Assembly: GCA_033807775.1 (NCBI GenBank)
Contig: CM066322.1
Span: 15,737,001 to 15,801,000 of the forward strand
Direction: 5' to 3'
DNA: 64,000 bases
From: Saussurea involucrata
Taxonomy: Eukaryota > Streptophyta > Magnoliopsida > Asterales > Asteraceae
Made by a program: the position numbers and the translations under genes
The notes under the pieces: model-generated
Told to the model about the DNA's origin: nothing
Seen by the model: the letters and a program-made list of their open reading frames with translations, nothing else
Databases searched by the model: none
Part shown: positions 1 to 10,358 of the stretch, in pieces
How the letters are laid out: each line of letters opens with the position of its first letter
Numbering within the stretch: the first letter of the stretch is position 1

Positions 1-3000
1 GGATAGAGGTTGAAGAAGACCTCGCTGAACTGGCTTTACAACGTTGGCATGTTTCACAATTTTTAACGAAACTTTGAACAGCAGCTACCATACCGGGCCA
101 ATAGATATTGGCCGCGAGGCGACGATACGTGCGATAATACCCCGAGTGACCACCCGAGGCAGATTGGTGAAATTCCTTTAACAGCATGGGAATGAACCGT
201 GAGTCACGAGGAATCACCAAACGGTCCTTGTAATAAAGAACCCCCTGTCGAATCGAAAAACCGGGGTGTCGCGAGTGATCAGCCTCCCATTCCGTTATTA
301 TTCTCCGAATTCCCGCATCTGCACGAACCTCGTCTAGCAACTGTGCCCCTTGTAACCAAATTGGTGTTGACACCACCGTGTTAAATTCACCATCCGAAGC
401 TCTACGGGATAAGGCATCAGCCGCACGATTCTCACGACCCGGTTTATAGCAAATATCGAAATCGTACCCCAACAATTGGCCACCCAATTTTGCTGATCCG
501 GCGTCGTTATCCTTTGTTGTAAAAGGAATTTGAGGCTCTTTAGATCGGTGTACACCACAAAGCGCGTACCCAACAAGTACGACCTCCAATGTTGAACCGA
601 TAACACTAAAGCCATAATTTCCCTTTCATAGGCCGACTTAGCCAAGTTTCGATCACTAAGCGCCTTACTAAAATAAGCTAGTGGCCTATTTTGTTGCATT
701 AAGACCGCACCGATTCCACGTCCCGAGGCGTCACACTCCACCACAAATGGTAAGGTAAAATCTGGAAGGGCCAAAAGAGGAGCTGTCACCATTGCTTTCT
801 TTAAGGAAACAAATGCTTGTTGTGCTTCCTCATTCCAAACAAAAGCATCCTTCTTAGTTAAGTCTGTGAGTGGTCTGGCAATACTACCATAATGCCTTAC
901 AAACTTCCGATAATACCCGGTGAGACCCAAAAATCCCCGCAACCCTTTAATATGTTTTGGAACCGGCCAATCCACAACTGCTTCGACTTTCTTAGGATCC
1001 ATAGCAACTCCATCCCCATTGATAATGTGGCCTAAATATTCGACCGACGTTTGGCCGAAAGAGCATTTTTTTTATTGACCACGAATTGATTCTCCCATAG
1101 AATTTTCAAAACAGTCTCCAAATCCACCATGTGTTGCTGCCACGAAGAGCTGTAAATGAGAATGTCATCAAAGAAAACCACCACCCCTTTTCGTAATAAT
1201 GGTCGAAAAACATCATTCATTACCGCCTGAAAAGTGGCCGGGGCATTCGATAGACCGAAAGGCATGACAAGGTATTCATAATGGCCATCGTGTGTACGAA
1301 AATCGGTCTTTTCAATACTCAAAGGTTCCATGCGGATTTGGTTGTAGCCCGATTTCAAATCCAATTTGGAAAAAAAATTGCTCCATTGAGCTCATCAATG
1401 AGTTCCTCCACCACTGGAATGGGAAACTTATCAGGGATCGTTGCTTTATTAAGAGCTCTATAATCAACACACATGCGCCAAGAGTTATCTTTTTTTCGAA
1501 CAAGGATAACCGGGCTTGAGAAAGAGCTTTTGCTTGGTCGAATCATTCCCAGGTTGAGCAATTCATTAACTTGCCTTTCGATCTCGGTTTTTTGAATATG
1601 GGGATAACGATACAGCCTAACACAGATCGGTTCATGTGGAGAACTCAATGAAATTGAATGATCATGTGGTCGGGAAGGAGGCAACCCCGTGGGTTCACGA
1701 AATACGACTTCGAATTTCTGTAGTACCCTGAGTATTTGTTGATGCTGGAAAGAAGTAAGTCCCTCCTCGACCGTTGCTGTGGTTGAACAAAATAACGAGC
1801 AGGGTGCACCTTTCAACGTGGGCACCGACAACCAAGATTGTAGGGAAGGTTGGGAGCAGTCTGACTTAGTCGTGCCCTGAAGATGGACCGAAACCCCCTG
1901 GAAAACAAACTTCATGGTTGATCTTTCCCAATTGTGGATCACATCCCCTAAAGTTTGCAACCAGTCCATGCCGAGAACAAGATCGAGATGTCCCATATCA
2001 AATACTAAAGCTGTTATGATAAACTCACACGAACCCACTCGAATTTTCAATAACGGACAGCGCTGTGTAACACGGATTCTATGGCCATCTCCCAATTGAA
2101 TATTAATCCCTGAAAACGGCTCCACCGATAACCCCAAAAATTTAACCAATTTTCGAGAGATAAAATTGTGAGTGGCCCCACAGTCCACCAAAATAATTAT
2201 TGGAATATCGGCTATCGTCCCTTCTAACTTAAGGGTTTTCCCTCCCGAAGTATACTCAGCCGAAGCCCCGAGAAAACCAAGGGCTAAACATAGACTAGCC
2301 GAATTAGCATCGTCTGATGGTCCTACAGTAGGCACCCCTCCTTCCAGGTTGTTAATCGCTCCAAACTCCTCATCGGAATCGTCACCTCCCAATAACAAAA
2401 CCCGCAGTTTCCCTTCCGGACATTTATGAGCTGGACCAAATTGTTGTCCACACCTGTAACATAACCCTTTCTTTCGACGGTCCTCCCACTCGGTGCGAGT
2501 GAGAGACTTAATACCCCGATTTCGATTGAGCAAATTGCCGATCTCGGTGGGATTCGACCCCTGATTACGTGGGCTGAAAGATCGATTTACATCAAATCGG
2601 CCCGTAGAGGGGTATTTCTCAGCAAACGACGATGGAATGGGTTTGTTTGAGTCCAAACGACCCCCCAAAATGGGCCTACCATCATTAGAAACGCCGTATC
2701 CCGACCCATGTTGATAACGAAATCTGGAAAGGGTATTATTCGTAGAAGAAGGATTTAACATACCTTCGATGTCCTTTGCGAGATACATTGCGTCCAAACG
2801 AGAAGTGGGACGATGCAATCGAACCCACCGTTTGACCTCCTCCCTCAACCCAGCGATGAAATACCCCACAGATTGCGACTCTGGAAGCTTAGGAACTAGC
2901 GACAGCAAGTATTCGAAATCGTCGATATAATCATAAATCGATCCCCCCTGTTTGAGAGTCGCAAGTTGTTCATATGGATTTTGAATTTCCAACCCACTGA

Positions 3001-3552
3001 AACGTTGAAGCAGTTCGATTTGAAATTGTTCCCACGTAATCGAATCATAAACCTGGTTTACAATTGTAAACCAATGTTGTGCCACACCCACCATACTTAG
3101 TTGAGCTAAACGAATACGTAATTGAGGAGGCGTACCATTGATTTCAAAGAAGAGATTAGCCTTCTGGATCCAGCCTTGAGGATCGAACCCAGAGAACTCC
3201 GGCAATTTAATTTTCTTCACTGCCCACGGAAGTCCGTCATGTAACCCGTTCCCAGAACTCGTGTGCTTTATGCTCCCATTAATGAAACTCGTGGGATCGA
3301 TACCATTCATAGTCACCTGTGGGGAAGAGTCCATGTCGACTCCAGACCACCCCCCCCCAGATGGAGAAGAAGGTTTCTTCTCCTGTTGCTTCACCCAACC
3401 AAGCATGACTCTACGAAATTCAGCCGATTCCACTCGATCAGACTCCAAAGACCCTTAATATCCAGAATATCAGCTTGGATTTTGGCAATCTGTTCATCGT
3501 GTAAATCCAATCGCGAAGCCTGAAAACGCGTTTCAATGGATGGTTGCACCAT
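1..3552 (-). pseudogene. Ty3/gypsy gag-pol, frameshifted, cut by the window edge
   Basis: Retrotransposon polyprotein read leftwards. From the probable start at 3552 the order is: a short N-terminal stretch; a frameshift near 3450; a capsid-like retrotrans_gag region (about 3250-2760); a CCHC-like knuckle (CYRCGQQFGPAHKC) near 2450; an aspartic protease with DCGATHNFIS near 2180, where the family normally has DSG; then reverse transcriptase with WRMCVDYRALNK near 1480. A second frame break near 1360 precedes MDLKSGYNQIR and the catalytic FFDDILIYS near 1160. RNase H follows (ECDASGRGIGAVL near 730). The first 200 bases encode an integrase zinc-binding region (HQSASGGHSGYYRTYRRLA, then CETCQRC). 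Two or more frameshifts make this a non-functional copy. The integrase core and 3' LTR lie outside the window. The RNase H style resembles plant chromoviruses, but no chromodomain is visible, so the lineage is inferred. Confidence 0.93.
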
Positions 3553-3589
3553 GATGAAGAAATCGGCAGGTCAAGGTAGGTCGGACCAA

Positions 3590-4111
3590 TGATGAACAAT
3601 GGAAAAATGGCAGATGGTAATTTAAGACTAACAGATGAGAAATGATGGAGGTTTGATTGAATTGCAAGATAAATTGATGATAACTACTGCTACTATCCAG
3701 GGAGACTCCCTCTCTCAAAGCTATCAAGCTAAGAGCCAAAACAGAAAATGATTATTCTTCTCGATCCCCTCCAGGCCTGTATCTCCCTCCCTTTTATTTC
3801 CTTCTCTCTCCTCCAACAGAATTTTTTTTTTGGAAGGGTATCCGAGGACATTGCCCCGACTAATCCCGGCAAGGTGAGGCAATTGCCCCAGCTGCTAAAG
3901 CGTGCAGCCCTGAGTTTATCCCCAGTGGCCACAAGTTGGAAGCGCCTGGATTCGAACTTGGGGTAGATGGGTTACTAGCCACATCCCTCACAAGCCTTAA
4001 CCAGTCCTCCAACAGAATTTGCTTTAGCCACTTTTCTCATTTCCCCTTTTGCCCCTCCTAGAATAAACCTGGAGCACTTGTGGGCTTGGGCTGTGTTGGG
4101 CTACAATATCA
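3590..4111 (-). repeat. Putative 5' LTR of the Ty3/gypsy element, containing a SINE
   Basis: On the plus strand this segment starts TGATGAACAATGG and ends CTACAATATCA, so it has TG...CA ends. It lies just upstream of the minus-strand gag start. A purine-rich tract flanks its outer side (minus strand of about 4112-4135), which is usual beside a 3' LTR, so an LTR shared with a lost neighbour is possible. No second copy is in the window to confirm the ends, and no clear tRNA-Met primer site is seen. Confidence 0.45.
3825..4004 (-). mobile_element. tRNA-derived SINE with 16-bp target duplication
   Basis: About 180 bp is flanked by an exact direct repeat tcctccaacagaattt at 3809-3824 and 4005-4020. 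On the minus strand it ends in a poly-A run (poly-T at 3822-3830) and contains the tRNA B-box sequence GTTCGAATCC about 55 bases from its 5' end, with an A-box-like TGGTTAAGGC at the start. These are the diagnostic parts of a polymerase-III SINE. It split the putative LTR after that LTR was already in place. Confidence 0.88.
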
Positions 4112-5091
4112 TGATTCCCACCATGCCCTCTACCCCAAGAACACCGTTTAAAATTCCCAAGTTATCAAGTAATAGTGTAGCAGTCACTAACCAAACAAAA
4201 CAAACTCAAGGAAGCTCACATGGAGTAGGGTCTGTGATGGGTAGGATCCACACCGACCTTATGAAGCAGTTGGAAAGGTTAATCAAGCTCCAAGGGAAGA
4301 CGCCAAGGAGACCAACGAGAACAAAAGAGAAGCCAAAGAAAGCCGAAAGGTAAATAGGGGCAACATGACAATTGGTTCGGGCAGTACTGTTGGCCTCCAG
4401 GGATTTGGCTCGGATTATCAAGGGGAGGAACAGATTTAGTTTAGGCATCAAAAGTGCAAATTGGACAGCTAGACACACCGAGGAAGGGGTTGATGAGAGG
4501 ACAGGAAAGTCGAGTAATGTAGAGGGTCCAGGAATCTGGGAATGAGGAAGTTCAGGACACTTACTAATATTGTGGCACAACAGGTGAAAGCTCAACAGCT
4601 ATGTTGTCGTTATGAGTCGCCACCGATCATTGATGGAATGCATTTGAATCAGAATTCTTTTCCACCTTGAGGGCAAAGTGAGAGTTGGGGCGCGTATGTT
4701 ACCCCTAGGCAAAGCAAATGTAGGCACAATTGAATTGAAAATGTTGACCCTAATAATTCAGCCCTTCAGATCTAATCTTCTAAAGAAATGAAATAAAATA
4801 AAAATTCTAAATGAAAAAGATTATCACTTGCATTTTCCTACTCTACGCCAAGGTGCTGTAGAATTGTAGTTCGCAATGGCACTTAGATATTTGGCAACGA
4901 TCACTACAATTAAATCCACAGCAATTCCATGTTCCATGATTTAATGTAGTTCCTGAAAATTCGGGTTAGCATCCATGGGCTTTGATGTTGAAAAGTGTCT
5001 CACCAACTTCGTCACCATATCTGCTAATATTATCACCTATACATGGTTAATTGCTGACAAGATATTGATCTAGCCTGCAACTAGTCATTAG
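4112..5091. other. No gene recognised; decayed retroelement-like sequence
   Basis: No conserved domain was found on either strand. A short stretch at 4658-4695 (ccaccttgagggc, then a G-rich run) resembles the polypurine-tract region of elements A and B on the plus strand. It may be the 3' remnant of a related element. The rest is unassigned. Confidence 0.4.
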
Positions 5092-5200
5092 TAAATGTCA
5101 CATTTTTGGCCTCCAAAACCCCCAATATTCTCATCATTGAGAAAGTCATAGTCGTTAGTAAATGTCACATTTTTGGCCTCCAAAACCCCCAATATTCTCT
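5092..5200. repeat. Two-copy tandem repeat next to the split LTR
   Basis: A block of about 43 bp (starting gtaaatgtcacatttttggc) occurs at about 5092-5135 and again at about 5158-5200. The spacer contains gagaaagtcatagtcgttag. That spacer is similar, in inverse orientation, to the right flank of element B at about 11430-11460. Confidence 0.75.
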
Positions 5201-5207
5201 GATACCA
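5197..5207 (-). other. Primer binding site remnant of the minus-strand B-family LTR
   Basis: The minus strand reads TGGTATCAGAG two bases after the LTR end at 5210. This is the usual plant PBS complementary to initiator tRNA-Met. The element interior is lost immediately beyond it. Confidence 0.8.
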
Positions 5208-5209
5208 TT

Positions 5210-5305
5210 TGTTATGAACCAGATTTGATTGAACAATTAAGATGAAAACAAATGAGAACAAACAGTAGTAGAATGCTTCAATTAGCAAAAAAAACTATAT
5301 GAAAC
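5210..5305 (-). repeat. B-family LTR, 3' part (split by element A)
   Basis: The plus strand begins TGTTATGAACCAG and matches the inverse of the element B LTR at 8945-9189. Element A interrupts it at 5305; the rest resumes at 8840. Joining 5210-5305 to 8840-8944 restores an almost continuous LTR lacking only about 45 outer bases. Confidence 0.88.
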
Positions 5306-5592
5306 TGTTATGCACCAGCTTAACCCAGTGAATCAAATACAGAAATAAAGAAGAAATTCTTGGCTAAATTGGATTGAATCAAGTAAAATGAACAGGAAAT
5401 TGAAAGGCAATACAAAACCTCTAGCAATTCGAGAGTGCTAGTCTCTCCCAAATGAACCCACTAATTTTCTGCCTACCTTCCACTCCCACCTCCCCTCTAT
5501 TTATTAACAACCATAACAGCCTTAATACCCAAACTACCCCTTCTAGAACAAATCCCATAAATGGGCTTGGGCCAGTAAATCGATGCATAACA
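5306..5592 (-). repeat. Element A 3' LTR
   Basis: Starts TGTTATGCACC and ends GCATAACA on the plus strand. It is the partner of 8549-8834. In element orientation the purine-rich tract at 5593-5614 abuts it. Confidence 0.93.
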
Positions 5593-5614
5593 TTACCGCG
5601 CCCCCAAAGAACCA
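5593..5614 (-). other. Polypurine tract of element A
   Basis: The minus strand reads TGGTTCTTTGGGGGCGCGGT just before the 3' LTR. Element B has almost the same sequence before its 3' LTR (11157-11180). Confidence 0.75.
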
Positions 5615-5622
5615 CCTTGTCC

Positions 5623-6456
5623 TCAAGGTGGGTAGTAAAAATAAAGAAATTGTTGCTGTCCAGTTACAATATCTCTCAAACAAGTCCAATCCTCCCAATT
5701 ATGCTCCATTTCAGCTTCATAGAAAGACCAAATTCTGTCACTGCTATCCATGGAATGCCTTACCATTCTGCCATCTGTCCCTGACCATGCCAAGGTCTCA
5801 TTCCATGTTGTTTTGGTCAGCATAAGTACCAAGGGACCTTTGGCAACCCACACAGCAGAGGATTTATAAGTATCCCCGTTTTCTTTTATAGTCTCACAAT
5901 ACCTAGTGACTAGAACCACATCCACCAAGTCATTAACTTTGGTTCCGTGCACATTGATCAAGAACCCCAACACACGGAAATCAATACGCCAACCTGACAT
6001 ATACTTGGATTCAACCTCACCCTCGGTGCCGTTGGTTTGAAGACTTTTCACAGTCTTCCGACTCTTAGTAGCCACCATCCTCATCTTTGCAGCTGCATTG
6101 ATCTCATTCATTTCCCTCTTTAGAGGTTCATCTGGATTTGTATCCAAAATCAACGTTCGAACAATCTTAAACCCATACGCTGACCTTGCCCTTTTAAGTG
6201 ATTCAGCAGTCTTGGCAATATCATCCTTTTGCTTAAAAGCTTGGTCTAGATTAAGCTTGGGAACGCGAGCTCTTTTAACATCAAAAACATAAGCCTGGAG
6301 TTGGGACCTTGTGTTGCTGAGTTTATAGAATGTCTCACTCGCCCTCTCACTTGAATCATGGTATTGTATCGAAGCTACCATATTGACAAACACTTGGTCT
6401 TTGGTATGTGTCTCACACTTCACAGCCGACTGCTGGACTCTTAGTGCGAAATGCCC
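5623..6456 (-). pseudogene. Captured HIR (hypersensitive-induced reaction, SPFH/band-7) fragment
   Basis: The translation matches plant HIR proteins, which are SPFH/band-7 proteins of plasma-membrane microdomains linked to hypersensitive cell death. Recognised blocks in order are KCETHTKDQVFVNMVASIQY, FYKLSNTRSQLQAYVFDV, VPKLNLDQAF, NEINAAAKMRM, ESKYMSG, VLGFLINVHGT and DVVLVTRYCETIKE. This covers roughly residues 50-250 of a protein of about 286, running without introns to about 5833. The N-terminal membrane-association segment and the extreme C-terminus are missing. Downstream, the ORF enters a tail shared with element B (WSF, WEDW, then YFYYPP) that looks like the end of a gypsy pol gene. 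The frame is open from 6513 to 5623 and upstream joins the squalene epoxidase fragment directly. I infer capture from RNA and no HIR function. Confidence 0.93.
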
Positions 6457-6985
6457 AACGCCATATATAACTACTGCAAGGAAATAGAGGGCTAAGCTAA
6501 GTGGATCCAGGTTCAGCCTTGAAAGGAGAGTAAAGGAGAGTAACGGGTCTGGTTGTACAACTATCTACAAAGCTTATGTAGACAAAGCAAGCTTTCCACA
6601 TTTCCTCCATTGTTTTATCCGTAGAAACACAAAAAACCTTGTACAGATCCCCTACTAACGTAGCCCTGATAGACGCCCTTGCCTTAGGTAAATGGCAGAA
6701 CGATTCTATAAATCTGGAGAGTGACTCGGCGTCAGTCAAATCAGGTAAGGGCTGCAACTCGTCAACATCCGAGTATGTGTTAGCCATTTTTCCATTAGTA
6801 AGACGAGGCTGTTGACCAGGGATATCAACCAAACAACAGACTTCACTTCTACTGATTGGAAAAAATAAGATGGGGGAAGGATCGATTAAGATGACATGCC
6901 CGTAATTTGGATATGGGAGTTCACCGTTCTCCAGCCACACACAGACATAGCAAGAGAAATTATCACCTTGTGAATCAACCTTCGA
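6457..6985 (-). pseudogene. Captured squalene epoxidase (SQE) fragment, internally deleted
   Basis: Blocks match the C-terminal half of plant squalene epoxidase, the FAD enzyme converting squalene to 2,3-oxidosqualene in sterol synthesis: NGELPYPNYGHVILIDPSPI, CLVDIPGQ, NGKMAN, then PLPDLTDAESLSRFIESF, LVGDLYKVFC, MWKACFVYISF and RPVTLL. Between GKMAN and PLPDL the family normally has about 90 further residues, including the FAD-binding GD motif, so a central piece is deleted. A 10-bp duplication near 6520-6540 shifts the frame. In the shifted frame the family sequence resumes as LDPLSLALYFLAVVIYGVG and passes straight into HIR at 6454-6459. The fragment cannot encode a working enzyme. Confidence 0.87.
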
Positions 6986-8521
6986 GTTTTCATCCTGATG
7001 TCTTGGTCGTAACCATTTACGCCTTGCCACCGCTGCACTAGCCCCCATTTTTTTCTCAATCAATTTGCTTGAAATCAAATTGTGGGTGACACCACTACCA
7101 ATGAGTACCCTTACATTAATCCCTTCAACAGTGCCCACTAACTCCATTGTTTCTGAATTAATTAATCCTTCCACATATAAGTATACCTTGAGTTTTGGTT
7201 GGACATTTGCGGCTCCACTACCACACAGCAACTCTGTATTTAATTCCCACTCTTTGTCGGTGTCCTTATTTTCATATGTCACTAACACCTTCATCTTGTT
7301 ATTTTTGCACTTATACCCTAAATTACACTTCATATTTTCTATTTGTGAAGGCCACTCAAAGTGATAATTTGAGAAACACGATGGGAAGTAAAACGTAAAC
7401 AATTCATTGTTATTCAAACTCAGTAAAGGAATTGAAGGTAGCAATGTAGGTTTATGAAATCGTGGAAGTGATTGATCTGGTTTAGGTACCGAATTCGGAT
7501 CTGATTTTGAATTTGGATTTGGTCCGACTTTGAAATCATGTATGACTAGGCTTTGGATTATATCATCATCGATTTTATTGAAGAGTATGGATAGCCAATG
7601 TCTGAAACTTAGGGTTCTAAGATTCATAATTACCTGAATGCCTGTGGCCTGAGATCCCTCCTTCCTAATTGATCGACCAATATTCACAGCGGAACGCGAT
7701 TGATTCATCCCTGTATGCAACGCAATTGGGCTTAGACTACTTTGGGCCATTGTACGGGCCTTGTGTCGATTGGGCTTGGGCTTGGGCTGAGCCTGATCCC
7801 CTTTCTCCTTCACGTTTGTTAGGGATGAATAGTGAATCGAGGAAACCGTCCCAATCCCAGTGTCTTTCTCAGTTGAACTTGAGACGGTGATTGAATCCCT
7901 CGATGAACGAGCAGGGAGCGGCGAAGAATCTACATCAGGTGGTTCTGGGTCTAGGCCTGGACGCAACCCTAAAATTCCCGATTCTGAACGGTGAATAGAA
8001 AATACCTTTGTCGCTTGGTAGCTTCCGATGTTGAACAGGGATTCTGATAAGCCTTCTACAATTGACCGATCTTCTTTCCCTTCTATCGGCAATTCCTTCT
8101 CTACTTTTTCTCTCTTCTCCTTTTCTTCTCCTACTTCATCAATGATTTCGGTCGTGGTCACTGGACTGTCAAGGGTAAGATTAGGAATAATTCCTTGAAC
8201 CGCCTCTTCAGTGGTGATGAACCCTCTAGATGCAATCACCAATGGTGGACGCTCTGTGTGGAGGACTGTTTTGGATCGTATGGTACATATCTCGTCCCGA
8301 ATGATGGAGTGAGTTTTGGCATTCTCAATCACCATCTCATTCAGTTTCTGATTGAACAATGCCATCTGATTTTGGATTTGTTGCTGAAAATCAGAAACTA
8401 TGAATTTTAGTGGAATCACGTTCTTCTTCACCGTAGGGATATCCTTCTGTTGAATCATATCCTTCTCTAGAATCATATCACTGGCCATGGCTTCAAATAC
8501 ACAATATGAATCCCTAGCCAT
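6497..8521 (-). CDS. Element A gag-like ORF with protease remnant and SQE tail (674 codons)
   Basis: A single open frame begins 13 bases after the PBS. Residues 1-80 resemble the N-terminus of element B's ORF (SDFQQQIQNQMALFNQ, then VIENAKTHSIIRDEIC), a coiled-coil-prone gag-like start. Residues about 100-400 are low-complexity, charged and Ser/Pro-rich. Around residues 460-490 is a Ty3/gypsy protease remnant, LVGTVEGINVRVLIGSGVTH, where the catalytic Asp of D-S/T-G is replaced by Gly. Residues about 513-674 are the captured squalene epoxidase piece. No RT or integrase is present. The length and lack of stops suggest recent origin, but no protein function can be claimed. Confidence 0.75.
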   Translation of the reverse strand: MARDSYCVFEAMASDMILEKDMIQQKDIPTVKKNVIPLKFIVSDFQQQIQNQMALFNQKLNEMVIENAKTHSIIRDEICTIRSKTVLHTERPPLVIASRGFITTEEAVQGIIPNLTLDSPVTTTEIIDEVGEEKEKREKVEKELPIEGKEDRSIVEGLSESLFNIGSYQATKVFSIHRSESGILGLRPGLDPEPPDVDSSPLPARSSRDSITVSSSTEKDTGIGTVSSIHYSSLTNVKEKGDQAQPKPKPNRHKARTMAQSSLSPIALHTGMNQSRSAVNIGRSIRKEGSQATGIQVIMNLRTLSFRHWLSILFNKIDDDIIQSLVIHDFKVGPNPNSKSDPNSVPKPDQSLPRFHKPTLLPSIPLLSLNNNELFTFYFPSCFSNYHFEWPSQIENMKCNLGYKCKNNKMKVLVTYENKDTDKEWELNTELLCGSGAANVQPKLKVYLYVEGLINSETMELVGTVEGINVRVLIGSGVTHNLISSKLIEKKMGASAAVARRKWLRPRHQDENSKVDSQGDNFSCYVCVWLENGELPYPNYGHVILIDPSPILFFPISRSEVCCLVDIPGQQPRLTNGKMANTYSDVDELQPLPDLTDAESLSRFIESFCHLPKARASIRATLVGDLYKVFCVSTDKTMEEMWKACFVYISFVDSCTTRPVTLLYSPFKAEPGST

Positions 8522-8533
8522 GGATTCAATAAC

Positions 8534-8545
8534 GCTCTGAAACCA
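8534..8545 (-). other. Primer binding site of element A
   Basis: The minus strand reads TGGTTTCAGAGC three bases inside the 5' LTR. It differs by one base from the TGGTATCAGAGC used by other elements here (initiator tRNA-Met type). Confidence 0.85.
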
Positions 8546-8548
8546 CTT

Positions 8549-8834
8549 TGTTATGCACCAGCTTAACCCAGTGAATCAAATACAGAAATAAAGAAGAAAT
8601 TCTTGGCTAAATTGGATTGAATCAAGTAAAATGAACAGGAAATTGAAAGGCAATACAAAACCTCTAGCAATTCGAGAGTGCTAGTCTCTCCCAAATGAAC
8701 CCACTAATTTTCTGCCTACCTTCCACTCCCACCTCCCCTCTATTTATTAACAACCATAACAGCCTTAATACCCAAACTACCCCTTCTAGAACAAATCCCA
8801 TAAATGGGCTTGGCCAGTAAATCGATGCATAACA
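8549..8834 (-). repeat. Element A 5' LTR
   Basis: Partner of 5306-5592, 286 bp, with TGTTATGCA/TGCATAACA ends, followed by target duplication gaaac (8835-8839). Confidence 0.93.
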
Positions 8835-8839
8835 GAAAC

Positions 8840-8944
8840 TAGCTATTCGAGAGGCTAGACTCTCCCAAAAGACAAACTGAACAATATTCTGCATGCCAAA
8901 CTCACCTCCCACACCCCTATTTTATGCTAACAAATTATTCTAAA
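8840..8944 (-). repeat. B-family LTR, 5' part (split by element A)
   Basis: Continues the LTR begun at 5210: tagctattcgagaggctagac, then ttatgctaacaaattattcta. It is inverse to 8993-9100 of element B. It stops at ctaaa, directly against the first base of element B's LTR, so the two LTRs lie head to head. Confidence 0.85.
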
Positions 8945-9189
8945 TGTTATGCACCGGCCAAAGCCTAAGCCCAAGCCCAATAGGATATTCTAGAATAATT
9001 TGTTAGCATAAAATAGGGGTGTGGGAGGTGAGTTGGGCATGCAAAATATTGTTCAGTTTGTCTTTTAGGAGAGTCTAGCCTCTCGAATAGCTAGTTTCAT
9101 ATTGTTTTTTTGCTAATTGAAGCATTCTACTACTGTTTGTTCTCATTTGTTTTCATCTTAATTGTTCAATCAAATCTGGTTCATAACAA
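8945..9189 (+). repeat. Element B 5' LTR
   Basis: TGTTATGCACCGG to TTCATAACA. It is preceded head-to-head by the inverse LTR at 8840-8944. Confidence 0.9.
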
Positions 9190-9191
9190 AT

Positions 9192-9203
9192 GGTATCAGA
9201 GCA
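9192..9203 (+). other. Primer binding site of element B
   Basis: TGGTATCAGAGC two bases after the LTR, of the initiator tRNA-Met type. Confidence 0.92.
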
Positions 9204-9213
9204 GTCTGAATCC

Positions 9214-10340
9214 ATGGCTCTAGATATGAGTTCCCAGGGGTTTGATTCTACGAAGAAGGTGATTGCACTTAAGTCCATGGTTTCTGATTTTCAGCAGCAC
9301 CTCCAAAATCATATGGCAATATACAATCAGTTCCTCAATCAGAGACTAACCGAGATCGTGATGGAGAATGCCAAAACAAACTCCATTATTCGAGAAGAGG
9401 TATGTATTCTTCATGAAGAGGTACGTAACACTGTTTCCGAAACTGTCCTCTACACTCCTTCCCTACCGAAACCAAGTGGTTCTTCACAATTGGAGATCGA
9501 ATACAATTGGAGATCGAATCCGGTGGTTCCACTATGAACAGTGAGAAGGTTGCCTATGGAGCGATTTTTGATTTCAGTGAGGACAAACTCGTGGTCTCGA
9601 CAACGGTCAAAAATGAAAGAGAGAATGGGGAGAAGGAGAAGGAAGGCGATGATTCAACGAAGGATCAAATTGCTGACAGTCTGCAAATGAGAGATTCAAA
9701 GTCGCATACAGATCTGGATCTGGATTCACTGAAGGAGCACTCCCTACCACTTCGTTCTTCCACAGTCCTGTGTTCCACCCAAAAACCAAAAACGCCTTCT
9801 GGCGGTGGCTCTCTATTATCGAGTTTGACAGAGACTGTTTGGATGGGCTCCTTGATCCACAATTCCTCAATCATATCCACAAAAGGGAAGGAAAATATAG
9901 ATCAGGCTCAGCCCAATCAACATATGGGCCGTCCAACAACCCAAAATAGCCTAAGCTCGGTTGCGTCACTGATGGAGATGGATCGATTGAGTTTTGATGT
10001 GAAAATTATTCGATCGATGATGAAGGAGCAATGGAAAACAAGAACCCTAAGTTTCAGATCTTCGCTATCTATACTCTCCAATAAAGTCGATGTTGATATA
10101 AACCAAAGCCTAGCCATACACGATTTCAAAGTCAGACCAAATCCAAATTCAAAATCAGATCCGAATTCAGTTCCTAAACCAGGCCCAAAACCGCCAGATC
10201 AATTACTTCCACCGTTTCATAATCCTCCCTGTCTACCTTCAATTCCTTCACTGAGTTTAAATAATAATGAATTGTTTACGATTTACTTCTCCCCATCTTG
10301 TTTCTCAAATTATCACTTTGAGCTGCCTTCACAAAGATAA
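9214..10340 (+). pseudogene. Element B gag-like gene, frameshifted
   Basis: From ATG at 9214 (MALDMSSQGF) the first frame gives a coiled-coil-prone stretch, SDFQQHLQNHMAIYNQ, then VMENAKTNSIIREEVC, matching element A's ORF. The frame shifts near 9510-9535. The second frame continues through a Ser/Asp-rich region to DVDINQSLAIHDFKVRPNPN and NNNELFTIYFSPSCFSNYHF, which closely parallels element A. It ends at a stop at 10338-10340, where element A stays open. The protease remnant of element A is absent because the captured gene starts here. Confidence 0.75.
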
Positions 10341-10358
10341 AATCTAAAGTGTAGTTTA

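Larger units (their letters stand above)
5306..8834 (-). mobile_element. Element A: non-autonomous LTR retrotransposon carrying SQE and HIR fragments
   Basis: The two LTRs are 5306-5592 (287 bp) and 8549-8834 (286 bp). They look identical except for one G, and both end in the inverted pair TGTTATGCA/TGCATAACA. The 5-bp duplication gaaac flanks the element (5301-5305, 8835-8839). On the minus strand a PBS follows the right LTR and a G-rich polypurine tract precedes the left LTR. The interior has no reverse transcriptase or integrase. It holds a gag-like region, a broken protease and two captured plant gene fragments. Near-identical LTRs imply a recent insertion, which must have used enzymes supplied by another element. 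Confidence 0.93.

Noticed and set aside
4078..4595. Overlapping ORFs on both strands (91 and 129 codons)
   Set aside because: No family is recognised; composition looks like decayed retroelement sequence.
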